Positions 8,902 to 17,351 of a DNA stretch of 32,841 nt are shown here, one piece after another (within the stretch, counting starts at the first letter, position 1; every line of letters starts with the position of its first letter). The notes below the pieces were generated by a model that did not search any database, was not told the DNA's origin, and saw only the letters and a list, made by a program, of their open reading frames with translations. The translations under genes and the position numbers were made by a program. This stretch comes from Deltaproteobacteria bacterium (lineage in GTDB: Bacteria > Desulfobacterota > Desulfarculia > Adiutricales > Adiutricaceae): assembly GCA_031276865.1 (NCBI GenBank), contig JAISMF010000018.1, positions 1 through 32,841 on the forward strand. The letters run 5' to 3'.

Positions 8902-9855
8902 ATGACTGGTAAGATTCAGGATCCGGCTGGAATTAAATATGTTGCGAACAATCTTCTAGCCCAGCTTCAGATTCGTAAGAAAATTAGTGAAGGCTTGAAC
9001 AAGCGCAATTTCCTCTTAAATATAACCAATTCGTACATCTGGAAAAGTTTCGTGCCCTGGCTCGATGAGGTCCAAGATTCAAAATCTTTAATCAACGACA
9101 CATGGACTACCAACCCCATCAAAGTTCTGATGAACCACGATTGCATCATCCCGGGGAATATCATGCCCCCCATCAACCGCTTCTGCATATCTTTATCCTT
9201 AGACGTGCGTCAGCAACACTTGATCCTCCACTGGAAGAATTACGAGGAGCAGGTTGTCAAAAGTTTACTCACGAACAACGTGGCCTTCCAGAGCTACCTC
9301 GTGTTAACTTCGCTCATCGCCGAGGCCTCGCTCCAGAACAAGGGCAACGCCGCCGGCAAGTACGGGAAGTACAAGCTAGGCGCACTGAACGCCCCGTTTC
9401 ACCTCACTCCCAAAAACATCAAGACGCTGTTTAGCAACCTTCAGAACATTTTCAAGGATAACCATCACTGGGAGGACGACCAGATGTTCTTCGTCATCCC
9501 CAACGGGATGCTGAACATTCCTGATCCTTCGGACTTCAACAAAGCCACCTGTGCGTGCGAGAGACAGTCCAAATCTATCGATGGCAAGTTGAACAAGTCG
9601 CTGGGCGGCTTCACCATCTACGAGAGCTCGCATCTGCCCAGCAAGATGGAAGGAGGAAACCGCTGCTTCTACATGATCGCCGGGCACAAAGCGGCCTACG
9701 CCTACGCATCCGACGTCATCGGCGAGCGCGTACTTTGGGACACTGAAACCTGGAACATATATTACCAGCTTTTAGCGGCATGCGTAGGCGCAATGCTGTA
9801 CCCCGAACGTATCGCCGTGGTTTACGGCTACTACGATCAGCAGATATACCTATAG
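8902..9855 (+). CDS. Probable tailed-phage major capsid protein
   Basis: 317 residues, intact. The start at 8902 has AGGAGG seven bases upstream. The C-terminal half shows the pattern seen in HK97-fold capsid proteins: a helix then a strand FFVIPNGMLNIP (196-207), the strand-turn GGFTIYESSHLPS (235-247), IAGHKAAYAYASDVIGERV (259-277), and a closing strand IAVVYGY (304-310) after a YPE turn. The N-terminal half (about 60-140) would supply the extended loop and spine helix. The gene is followed nine bases later by a second virion-like gene with its own strong ribosome binding site, the usual capsid-module arrangement. Recognisable coding fragments on both sides are disrupted, so it is either a very recent relic or is being kept for a use of its own. 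The capsid call rests on motif pattern alone. Confidence 0.65.
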   Translation: MTGKIQDPAGIKYVANNLLAQLQIRKKISEGLNKRNFLLNITNSYIWKSFVPWLDEVQDSKSLINDTWTTNPIKVLMNHDCIIPGNIMPPINRFCISLSLDVRQQHLILHWKNYEEQVVKSLLTNNVAFQSYLVLTSLIAEASLQNKGNAAGKYGKYKLGALNAPFHLTPKNIKTLFSNLQNIFKDNHHWEDDQMFFVIPNGMLNIPDPSDFNKATCACERQSKSIDGKLNKSLGGFTIYESSHLPSKMEGGNRCFYMIAGHKAAYAYASDVIGERVLWDTETWNIYYQLLAACVGAMLYPERIAVVYGYYDQQIYL

Positions 9856-9864
9856 GAGGCGACA

Positions 9865-10644
9865 ATGTCCGATGCTCAGGTTTACAAGCAGGAAACAATG
9901 GAGGCCTCCTACGGGTGCGGCCGGGGTTACTCTACTCCTTCCAATCATCAATTAGTGAAGTCGGTTTTTAGCAAATCACCGCCGTTCAACGCGCGTTTCA
10001 ATGGCTCGTCCCCGCGGGTGGACTACGCCGCTGGAACCGCCCTCCGGCCATCCGAGGTGGAGTGGCAGCGGAAAAATCTTCTGGCAAGCTCTCCCGGGGT
10101 GGGCGACACCATCCAGATGCTTAAGGTGCCCACCAACCACTGGATCTATGTAGTACGCTTCGACGTGAACAACGCCGATCCCAAGCTGGAAGGGGCTACC
10201 GCGGCCATCACCGGCCAGAGAGTGAATGTGAACCCCGCTGATCCGTACAACAAGTACGTTTTGAAAACTGATCCAGAGTTCGCCGCCGCCGCCAAGGCCC
10301 AGGATCTCGCCCCGATTCCACTGGACAAGCCCGGTTCCCAAGTGCTTTGGCTTAACAAGATATTTACTCACGGCGTCATGGTTGACGCGCCCGCGGTAGG
10401 AGGCCCCAGCAACAACGTAACGCTCACTGGTTACGTTATGCCGTACTACGTGGCGCCAGAATTTATCACCTTTGGCACGCCACCGAACGGCGAGATCGTT
10501 CGATTCGAGACCGGAAGCCTTTTACTTGGTATCAAGATCTTGAGTCTCTCCACAGCCAACCCGTCTGTTAACATATGGGACAGCACTACCGATTTTTATC
10601 TCACTACTAGGGTGATCGGATTCGCATGCCCCTCTATCACTTAA
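9865..10644 (+). CDS. Probable phage virion structural protein next to the capsid gene
   Basis: 259 residues, intact, with AGGAGG upstream of the start. After a flexible N-terminus rich in S, P and N, residues about 70-100 carry GDTIQMLKVPTNHWIYVVRF, a pattern common in small beta-rich head proteins encoded beside capsid genes (a DxI-x-LxxVP strand followed by a V-rich strand). Later segments (VTLTGYVMPYYVAPEFI, GEIVRFETGSLLLGIKILSL) are also beta-rich, with no membrane segment. It could be a decoration or capsid-stabilising protein; no specific family is recognised. It is translated right after the capsid gene with a nine-base gap. Confidence 0.5.
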   Translation: MSDAQVYKQETMEASYGCGRGYSTPSNHQLVKSVFSKSPPFNARFNGSSPRVDYAAGTALRPSEVEWQRKNLLASSPGVGDTIQMLKVPTNHWIYVVRFDVNNADPKLEGATAAITGQRVNVNPADPYNKYVLKTDPEFAAAAKAQDLAPIPLDKPGSQVLWLNKIFTHGVMVDAPAVGGPSNNVTLTGYVMPYYVAPEFITFGTPPNGEIVRFETGSLLLGIKILSLSTANPSVNIWDSTTDFYLTTRVIGFACPSIT

Positions 10645-11857
10645 GAAGTTTCATCACGATATACGCCAAACTTTTCCATTGGAAGGAACCAGCGAAAGTG
10701 GACCATCGGACCCATGGTAAACTCAAGAGCGTTGCTACGGTCGTGCTCGATTTCTAACAGTGAAAACACATCAGCCGGATTTTAGGAAAATCCCGCCAAT
10801 GGAAAGAAAAAATAGGAGGGAGAGCTAAGTATGACGGCGTCCCTTATATCAGCGAAAGCGGTGAAAACGTAGAGTGTCAAGATCACCGCCTCACGCTAGC
10901 CTTGTCCCCGTACGTGAAGTTCCCTGCGACCTGGTATTTTTCCCCTTGGCGCTAGACCTTCGTCATGCGTTCGGACGATTTCGTCAACCACTTCATGATG
11001 CGACGATATTCCCGCCGCCTGGAAGTGAAAGGGAACGGACGATGGCAGACTCGATGTTCGATCAGGTGGCCTATTCGGTACATTTTCGCCTTTCGTCTGG
11101 GGGGCGGGCTTCCGAAATTACCCAAGCGCAACCCTCGCCGGATGCTGGGTCAAAGGCTCAAGCCACCGGATGGTACGGGGAGCTGACATACTCATCAGGG
11201 TCTCCATCAACCTGAACAACCAAAAGAATGGCATTCGCTAAATCGTCTGCCTGAAGAGCATCTTCGTTTACGCATGCCGGATGCCTTACAGTTGATTATT
11301 TTCGCTCGACATGATATCTTAAAAAATATATTATTTTTAGTTCAGGTCATGGAAATTCTTTCTCTATCTCCATACCTGCCGGGGCAGCGACAGACTAGCC
11401 GTAAACAAGATACTGGCAGTCTGCGATATGTTCGGGAACGTTCTAAGGGAGACTCTGGCCTCTGGATGAAAGTCCGCCGGCAGGTTCCTGGTGGAATACT
11501 GTGGGACCGCTCCCTATGTCCCTTTTGAGTTTGCCCTGTCTGGGGACGTGAACAGCAGCCAGGTCCATCCGTCTGCGCCACCTAAAGATACTGCATATTG
11601 TGTAGCGAGGTGCGGTTGATACACAGGGGCGATGACAACGTGATCCCGGTTTATTTTTACCATACACTGTCCAATATATGCTCTACCACTCTAAGATGAA
11701 GTACGGGGAGAACACCATGGCCTTCCAGGCCACAGCCTACTCCCACAGGAATACCTACGCTGCTCACCTAAGGCTAGAGCACCCAACTAGAAGGGCGTGG
11801 CTCCCTCCAAAACGACTGACGGGAGCGATTGATAATCTGATAATAGATAATCCCTGA
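10645..11857 (+). pseudogene. Remains of further phage structural genes
   Basis: Downstream of the two intact virion genes the coding signal is shattered. A strong ribosome binding site (AGGAGGGAGA near 10815) precedes ATG at 10831, but the coding-like frame (YDGVPYISESGENVECQDHR, then SPYVKFPATWYFSPWR) is one base out and hits TAG. Another frame continues as FVMRSDDFVNHFMMRRYSRR. At 11380-11469 a piece reads LAVNKILAVCDMFGNVLRET; at 11476-11619 another reads AGRFLVEYCGTAPYVPFEFA followed by LSGDVN. Each is closed by a stop or loses its frame. Gene order suggests head-completion and tail genes, but no product can be named. Confidence 0.5.
11696..11857 (+). pseudogene. Phage protein fragment MKYGENTMAFQATAYSHRN
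   Basis: A 53-codon frame beginning MKYGENTMAFQATAYSHRN has clear coding character, though no ribosome binding site is near its ATG. The KYGENTMAFQATAYS pattern recalls beta-strand ends of phage tail or head proteins, so this is probably the C-terminal end of a broken structural gene. The last 20 codons look non-coding. Confidence 0.35.
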
Positions 11858-11996
11858 ATTATTTCCTAAGTCTCTTTAATCAAACTGACTCAATATCATT
11901 ACTTCGAAATTTGCATCACTCACGCGCAATGACCTAGAGCGTTACGTCCAGCGTTCAGGAGATGTCGCCTGGCGGGAAACCGATCTCGCACTAAAG

Positions 11997-12425
11997 TTGC
12001 GAAGTTCAAATCCCACCAAGGAGGTCGCAACCTATCTTCCGAAGAAGGACGGGTTAGTTAGATCGCATAGCGATCATAGGATTAAAATCCATAAAGATAA
12101 ACAACATGGGCACTATATAAAGCTCTATAACCTAAATCCGTACATAAGCATCAAGAGTGTCACCGTATGGTATATGAAGGATGACGCCGTCTTCTATTTC
12201 CACCAAGTACATCGTTGGCCATCTCTTAACGATGTCGTCTACTTAGCGGTTCCCTATCAGTACGACTTTGATGTTTTATATAGATTTTTAGATCGGTACT
12301 ACAAGATCATCTTTTTCACCGCCAGGTATTATATCTACAAACTCCACGGAAGGATACCCCCTTCTTCATTGCAGTCAGATACAACCGCATACTTTTCCAG
12401 ATGGCATGTCTACGCTTCACTATGA
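11997..12425 (+). CDS. Unrecognised open frame after the phage remnant
   Basis: A 142-codon open frame that would begin at TTG 11997 and has no ribosome binding site. The predicted protein is rich in Y, F, H and K (for example YQYDFDVLYRFLDRYYKIIF) with no recognised motif. It may be a gene fragment lacking its start, or chance; its GC content is lower than that of the capsid genes. It should not be treated as an established gene. Confidence 0.22.
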   Translation: MRSSNPTKEVATYLPKKDGLVRSHSDHRIKIHKDKQHGHYIKLYNLNPYISIKSVTVWYMKDDAVFYFHQVHRWPSLNDVVYLAVPYQYDFDVLYRFLDRYYKIIFFTARYYIYKLHGRIPPSSLQSDTTAYFSRWHVYASL

Positions 12426-12578
12426 ATGCGTCAACTTGAACTCCAAACCATAAGGCTTCGTATATTTTATGTTATGACTCCATCGGATAAATATTAAAAC
12501 AACCAAGTATAAGGAAAGGGACATTGATCGACATCATTCTGACTTTTATTAGCCGGATTAATATATTAACGAGGAACC

Positions 12579-14276
12579 ATGGGTAACAACAATTACTTCA
12601 TAAAGATGGATTTTCTTGAAAGCGAGTCCGAGATTAAAGCTTTCTTTCAAAGAGATTTTCCAAACATAACTTCAATAGAAGATGAAGTGTATATTTTAGC
12701 CGGCGAAAAAGATATTGAACCTCAGGACATACTTTTAAATATTTACAATAATCCAGTAAAACTCAAAAACAAGCCCGTTACCATCGCCGGATCCGTCAAA
12801 CTTAACGTCAAATGGTTTCATAACCTACACGAAGGGGAATATTCACCGGAGTTCTTCGACATCCTATTTTACTGGGGCTTTGCCGTGCTTCACTGGCTGG
12901 AAAACCAGGTGGATCCCAATATCCTTTCCGCAATCATTTCATGCGGCTATCGCAGGGAGCCGAAACTATACTTCGTTTTCAAACCCGAATTCATGCACGA
13001 CATCAATATATCTTTAAGCGAGTCTAGGCAGAGACTAATCCTTGCGGAACTGGAAGATAAATTCGTGGAATATCTTCTCTCTTTAGGCCTAGGCGCCACT
13101 ACAAATATGCAGGATTTCGAATACGCGAGTTTAAAGGAATTCAACACCTTTGGAAAGCTCTTTCAAGCCGGAAAAATTTGTGAGATGCCGGAAATTGACT
13201 TTGAAAGGGTCGTGACTCAAAAGGATTATTACCTCTATCTTCGCGGCGGCGAACCTTTGCGGAAGCGTTTGACGGAACTAGCCGGAATGGCCTTCCAGGA
13301 ATTCGGCTCTAAATTTCATAAAACATTCACAGCGGGCACGGAAGAATTAATAAGAGAGAGTCGTCACAACGCCACCAGGCAGGCTAAACTCAATTTCCTC
13401 GCACGCAAGGCTGAAAGATACGCAGAACGAAGCGAAAGTGTGAAGGGACCCAATCTGCGACTGGTATTAACAAGGCTCTACGGGGCCGACCAGAGCGAAA
13501 ATAAACTGGATCAGGCGTCTGAATATGAATTTCTGCTTCCCAACGGGAGAAGAATTGCGGTTCATAAAGAAAAATGGAGCGAGTTCGGCACGGAGGATAG
13601 TGGAAACGGCGCCATATCTCTTATAAATCAGCTATCCGGCTACCCTCGAAGCGATTACTCCTCGGCTTTTCGTGAACTATGCTCGGTTTTTTCCAAAGAT
13701 AGCGCTCAGAAGGCCCTGCTCTACTATCTAACGCAGGATACGAAGGAGAGCGTTGAACTTTTGTTGAAAACCACCTTTAAAATGCCTGAAACGTCCGAGG
13801 ATTACTGGGAAAAGCTTAAAGTCAATCTTCCGCACTACGAAAAGATATCTCCGTGGTTCTTAGATTTTTTTCACCGGAAGGGTTTTATTTCAGCGGACAT
13901 CCGGGGCTCTCTTCTTTTCGTCTGCGATCAATCCAGCGGAGTTTTCAGGATGCGCTTTAAAAATACCAACGAGTTCGCGACACTTGAATCCCCACGTCGT
14001 GACTCCCTCCCCTTCTTCCTTCCGGGAAACAGAAGAAAACTCATCATAGCCGAAAACCCTCTTTTAGCCCTTAAACTGAAAGAGAGGGAGTTTGACGCCG
14101 AAGTGCTGGCCTACGGTGAATTTACGCCTTTAACCCGTCTGCTGCCCTATCTGCAGGGTAGAAACATCGTCATCCATCACGCCGCTAAAGGTCCCCATCC
14201 CACTACCCTCAAGGAGTTTTTACTCAATATGGATTTCCACTTCTTCCTGGAATACGGCTACGTATTAAACAGTTGA
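12579..14276 (+). CDS. Toprim/primase-like protein with unrecognised N-terminus
   Basis: 565 residues, intact. The C-terminal part resembles the DUF3991-Toprim pair found in plasmid and phage primase or mobilisation proteins. Residues 318-366 give an NGRR strand, W333 and GNGAISLINQLSGY, the segment that in primases follows the template-binding strand. Residues about 415-450 give a helix and strand like those before Toprim, and residues 487-500 (KLIIAENPLLALKL) match the Toprim strand whose glutamate (E492) is catalytic. The next Toprim strand, which should carry DxD, reads NIVIHHAAKG (529-538), so the metal-binding aspartates appear to be missing. The first 300 residues are not recognised and include a basic helical stretch (258-290). 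The start follows GAGGAACC. It lies beside a phage relic, so a replication protein of a mobile element is likely. Confidence 0.5.
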   Translation: MGNNNYFIKMDFLESESEIKAFFQRDFPNITSIEDEVYILAGEKDIEPQDILLNIYNNPVKLKNKPVTIAGSVKLNVKWFHNLHEGEYSPEFFDILFYWGFAVLHWLENQVDPNILSAIISCGYRREPKLYFVFKPEFMHDINISLSESRQRLILAELEDKFVEYLLSLGLGATTNMQDFEYASLKEFNTFGKLFQAGKICEMPEIDFERVVTQKDYYLYLRGGEPLRKRLTELAGMAFQEFGSKFHKTFTAGTEELIRESRHNATRQAKLNFLARKAERYAERSESVKGPNLRLVLTRLYGADQSENKLDQASEYEFLLPNGRRIAVHKEKWSEFGTEDSGNGAISLINQLSGYPRSDYSSAFRELCSVFSKDSAQKALLYYLTQDTKESVELLLKTTFKMPETSEDYWEKLKVNLPHYEKISPWFLDFFHRKGFISADIRGSLLFVCDQSSGVFRMRFKNTNEFATLESPRRDSLPFFLPGNRRKLIIAENPLLALKLKEREFDAEVLAYGEFTPLTRLLPYLQGRNIVIHHAAKGPHPTTLKEFLLNMDFHFFLEYGYVLNS

Positions 14277-14438
14277 CCCGGGATTCACCTTTAAAAAAAA
14301 CGCCTCCTGTAAAAACCAGGCTGGTCGGTCATTAATTCTGAAACTTCATTCGCCGCTATGAGATATGCGGCAGATGAGATCGGGAAACTATGTATGTAAT
14401 CTGCGCCGCGCGATTTATAAGGCCGGAATCGAAACATG
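14277..14438. other. Short spacer between converging genes
   Basis: No gene is seen between the stop of the + strand Toprim-like gene and the terminator of the - strand porin gene. Confidence 0.5.
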
Positions 14439-14474
14439 AAAAACCCCCGGCTCAGGGAGACTGAACCGGGGGTT
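14439..14474 (-). terminator. Rho-independent terminator of the porin gene
   Basis: The arms 14442-14455 and 14461-14474 pair over 14 positions with one mismatch (AACCCCCGGCTCAG / CTGAACCGGGGGTT). Read on the - strand, the stem runs into a T-run (complement of the A-run 14439-14443). It starts about 40 bases past the porin stop. Confidence 0.85.
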
Positions 14475-14514
14475 GTACTGAACCTTAAAAAGGTTCGTTT
14501 AAGCTAAACGAGTC

Positions 14515-16131
14515 TTAGAACTGGAAGGCGAGAACGTTGGCCCAGGCGAAGGTGTCCTTGGCGCTTTTCCAAGAGCCGGCCCCAGCCGGATCCCAATCAT
14601 CATAAGCACTGCCGTTGAACATGTAACCGAACTGGGTGTCAAAGTAGACGTTTTCGAATATCTGGAAGGAGAAACCGAGATCAATCTCCCAGCCGAGATC
14701 TTTGGATTGAGGTTTAACGGTTTGACCAGGCGCCGTAAAAACGTCCTGATTCCAGCCACCATCCGCGCGTTGAATCCAATAGAAAGTCGGTTTTACGAGC
14801 CTGAAATAACCAATACCGTAATTCAAAGTGATAAAGTCCGGAACTATCGTCTGGTGGCCGAGTATGGCGATACCCCACTGATTTTTTGTGCCCTCATTGT
14901 AGCCCGTATTGATATTACGAGTTTGACCATTGAAATCGGTACCGTCATAGACACCGGTGCCCAGATTGTTGGAAAAATACCCCCTCCCCAAAGTTGTGTC
15001 GTTAAACGCGACCAGGAACGGAGCGAAATCTCCAAGGGTTACGAGGCTGTTTAAACTAGTTCTGTCAGTGTTAAGATCGGTGCCGCTGACATACCACCCG
15101 GAAAGAGTCACATCGCCTTGATCGTAGGTGTAAACACCGTCAAGGTAAAGTCCGAGACCCTTGTTTCTGATAGTGCCGTTCCAGTCAGGTACCTGGAGAA
15201 CTGCATTAGCGAAACGCGTCCAATCTCCAGCAAGTATATACTCTCTGTTATACTCCTTTTTGCCCCAGCCAATTTTACCCTCAAAGTGGATCGCAAAAGG
15301 ACCAAAGGACTGGACGAATGCCGGGTTCAGGAATAAAGCCCATTCTTTCGAAACTTGGGAAGTAGCGTTACGCTGGTATTCGACTCCTAGAGAGGCGCCG
15401 CCAGTCTCCCACTCGTAAGTGGCTTCCACTCCGAAAATGTCGTAGTCAGCATCCTTCGGTAATTCGAGAGGCCCGCCAATATGACTTTCCGTAAACCACC
15501 CATTATCATCGTAAGCGTAATCATTATTCAGGCCACGGCCACTGTTGCCACCGGTAGCAGAATTATCCCAGCTCCTACTCCAGTTGGAAGCCAATTTGTC
15601 ATAATAAACCGCCAACCCGAATTTGTGGCCGTTAGACAAATCCCACTTATTGTCGTAGGTAAGGGCGTCTACAGGAGTATTGTAATCAAAAATATTGTTG
15701 TACAGGAGGCCATCAGCGCCCCAGCTAGGAGCGTAACCGAGAGAGGCCAGACCGCCGACCGTACCGGGCAGGCCGTCAATAATACGGCCGCCGCGGATGG
15801 TGCCCCAGTCGAAATTCAGCTCTCCGTAGACAGCTCTGGTAGCCGCGGTAGTGTTCGGACTACGCTGTCCCCACCTATAGTTGTCGGGAGCGCGGAATTG
15901 CCAGACGACCTTAACGGCGTCGCTGGGCTGGAAAGTCACTTTAATATTCAGCCTGTTCCAGAAAAAACTGTCGTCATCGTAGCCTTTTTCGTAATTCCGT
16001 TGGAAGTTATGCAGGTTCTCGTGGTAGACCTTCACGTAACCTTCAAACTCAACGGGGGAAGCGGCGAAAGCGGGGATCGAAAGGGCGACCCCAATGACTA
16101 TCCCAAGCAGCAATGCGAGAGACTTCTTCAT
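14515..16131 (-). CDS. Outer-membrane porin (16-18 strand beta-barrel type)
   Basis: 538 residues from the ATG at 16131, which has AAGGAG correctly spaced; a start six codons earlier is possible but lacks a site. The N-terminus is a Sec signal peptide (MKKSLALLLGIVIGVALSIPAFAA) with a probable cut after AFA-A. The mature protein is rich in aromatic residues, glycine and aspartate/asparagine with alternating amphipathic strands and no hydrophobic helix, and it ends in FAWANVLAFQF, the terminal phenylalanine signature recognised by the Bam machinery. The style (EFEGYVKVYHENLHNF, WNRLNIKVTF, VYGELNF near the start) is that of deltaproteobacterial homotrimeric porins. It likely gives passive passage to small solutes. 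It is monocistronic, with a terminator and an unusually long folded leader. Confidence 0.82.
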   Translation of the reverse strand: MKKSLALLLGIVIGVALSIPAFAASPVEFEGYVKVYHENLHNFQRNYEKGYDDDSFFWNRLNIKVTFQPSDAVKVVWQFRAPDNYRWGQRSPNTTAATRAVYGELNFDWGTIRGGRIIDGLPGTVGGLASLGYAPSWGADGLLYNNIFDYNTPVDALTYDNKWDLSNGHKFGLAVYYDKLASNWSRSWDNSATGGNSGRGLNNDYAYDDNGWFTESHIGGPLELPKDADYDIFGVEATYEWETGGASLGVEYQRNATSQVSKEWALFLNPAFVQSFGPFAIHFEGKIGWGKKEYNREYILAGDWTRFANAVLQVPDWNGTIRNKGLGLYLDGVYTYDQGDVTLSGWYVSGTDLNTDRTSLNSLVTLGDFAPFLVAFNDTTLGRGYFSNNLGTGVYDGTDFNGQTRNINTGYNEGTKNQWGIAILGHQTIVPDFITLNYGIGYFRLVKPTFYWIQRADGGWNQDVFTAPGQTVKPQSKDLGWEIDLGFSFQIFENVYFDTQFGYMFNGSAYDDWDPAGAGSWKSAKDTFAWANVLAFQF

Positions 16132-16171
16132 AAATTTTCTCCTTGTCATGAAGATTGTTAATTTTTCTAAT

Positions 16172-16256
16172 CCGCTAAAGCGGCGTTTTAACCCATGACG
16201 GCTAGATGAACCGTCTTTAACGCCGCCTTAGATTCACGGGCGTTTAGCGCCCGTGA
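16172..16256 (-). promoter_or_regulatory. Folded 5' leader of the porin gene
   Basis: Two adjacent hairpins lie 41-125 bases upstream of the porin start. The distal one pairs TCACGGGCG (16234-16242) with CGCCCGTGA (16248-16256) perfectly. The proximal one pairs GCGGCGTT (16180-16187) with AACGCCGC (16219-16226), enclosing a second helix GACGG (16197-16201) / CCGTC (16211-16215). An alternative small helix CCGCT/AGCGG (16172-16176 and 16179-16183) would compete with the base of the proximal stem. This looks like an RNA control or stability element; no known riboswitch class is recognised. Confidence 0.45.
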
Positions 16257-17282
16257 GCGTTATCCCCTTCTCCGACTCGACTGAAGCGGAGATTTCGGGG
16301 GAGAAACGGAGAGCAAGCCTCCGTTTTATGCGAACGGCGGGGTTCATTTCGAAACTAAATGACCCACATTTCGTTCAAAATGAAGAATCCTGCCGCAAAC
16401 AATAGACAAATAAGCAAACTGAGCGGAAATATCCGAGCTATTTAAGAGGCGACCCGGCTTCGGCCGGAGAACCGGCCTAGATTCGACCGGCCTCGGAATC
16501 ATTCAGCCCGCATCTCAGGCCCCGGTCGAACCGGCGGCCGGAAAAGGGCTCCGTGACGCCATGTCAGGGAAACCGGTTCGGGTAAAAGGCCAGCGTTCAG
16601 GCCCGTGGTGTTAGGTTAGGTCCGCCGGCGGCTTAAAGCCGGTAAATGTTGAAGGGAGGCGGGAAAGCTGAACCCGTTTCCCGGCGCAAACTGAAGACAG
16701 TTCATGCTGCGGTTAAGCAAGCAAGTTTGGTACCAAGGCGGAACTTTACAAGTATTTGGCTAAAATGAAAGGATTATTTAAATAAAGGCCTGTTTAAAGG
16801 GGCTTTATGTGTGAAAATTCCCACACCACTGTGGATAATTGAGAAAAAATTACTACGACATTCCGGAAAAGCTTTGAATTTTTTCGGAATTTTGAAATTT
16901 AAATAATTGGACGCCAATAAAGGAAATCCGTTCTCTAATCTAATAGATCAAAAAGATTTTTTTTCAAGTCTTTTTCATGGGATGTTGACAAAAAAATAAA
17001 AATTGTTTCCCGAAAAATTCACATATCGGGTATAATTAACAGACATCCCCGCTAGTTGTTGTGTATTTTTTAGCGCGGTTGAAATGCAAAAAAATTTTTT
17101 TTGAACCTTAAAAATTTTTATTTCATTTATATTTTTCACTAAACAAAATACAATATCAACAATTATATTAAATTTTATCACACAACTGGTAGAAAAAATA
17201 TACGGAACCGCCCCCAGAGCAGGGCCCGCCGGTCGAAAGCCCGCCTCCGGCGGAACCGAGCCTAAGGAGTCGCTCCCGCTAT
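16257..17282. other. Long gene-free, AT-rich spacer
   Basis: About 1 kb without a credible gene, apart from the sigma-54 candidate described separately. From about 16750 to 17200 the DNA is strongly AT-rich. A TATAAT at 17031-17036 sits beside an inverted CCCGA/TCGGG pair (17009-17013 and 17026-17030), but no good -35 element lies at 16-18 bases. A 68-codon - strand frame (16975-17181) is low-complexity and looks accidental. Confidence 0.45.
16720..16735 (-). promoter_or_regulatory. Candidate sigma-54 promoter far upstream of the porin
   Basis: On the - strand TGGTACCAAACTTGCT matches the -24/-12 consensus with one deviation (T for C in TGGCAC) and has the required 10-base spacing between GG and GC. 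It would leave a leader of about 575 bases before the porin start, which is unusually long, so it may be a chance match or serve an untranslated RNA. Confidence 0.3.
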
Positions 17283-17316
17283 AAAAAAGCTAATCCAGGG
17301 CGGCGGAGCCGCCCTG
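17283..17316 (-). terminator. Probable terminator of the aldo/keto reductase gene
   Basis: A perfect hairpin CAGGGCGGC-GGA-GCCGCCCTG (17296-17316) is followed on the - strand by GATTAGC and then a T-run (complement of AAAAAA around 17283-17288). It lies 36 bases past the stop at 17352. The T-run begins seven bases after the stem, a little late for an ideal terminator. Confidence 0.55.
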
Positions 17317-17351
17317 AAAGGAGCTCCGCCGATAAAAAATCGGGGAAAAGG

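Noticed and set aside
16975..17181. 68-codon AT-rich gene on the - strand
   Set aside because: Composition (I, F, N, K) follows the AT-rich DNA; no ribosome binding site or homologous motif is visible.
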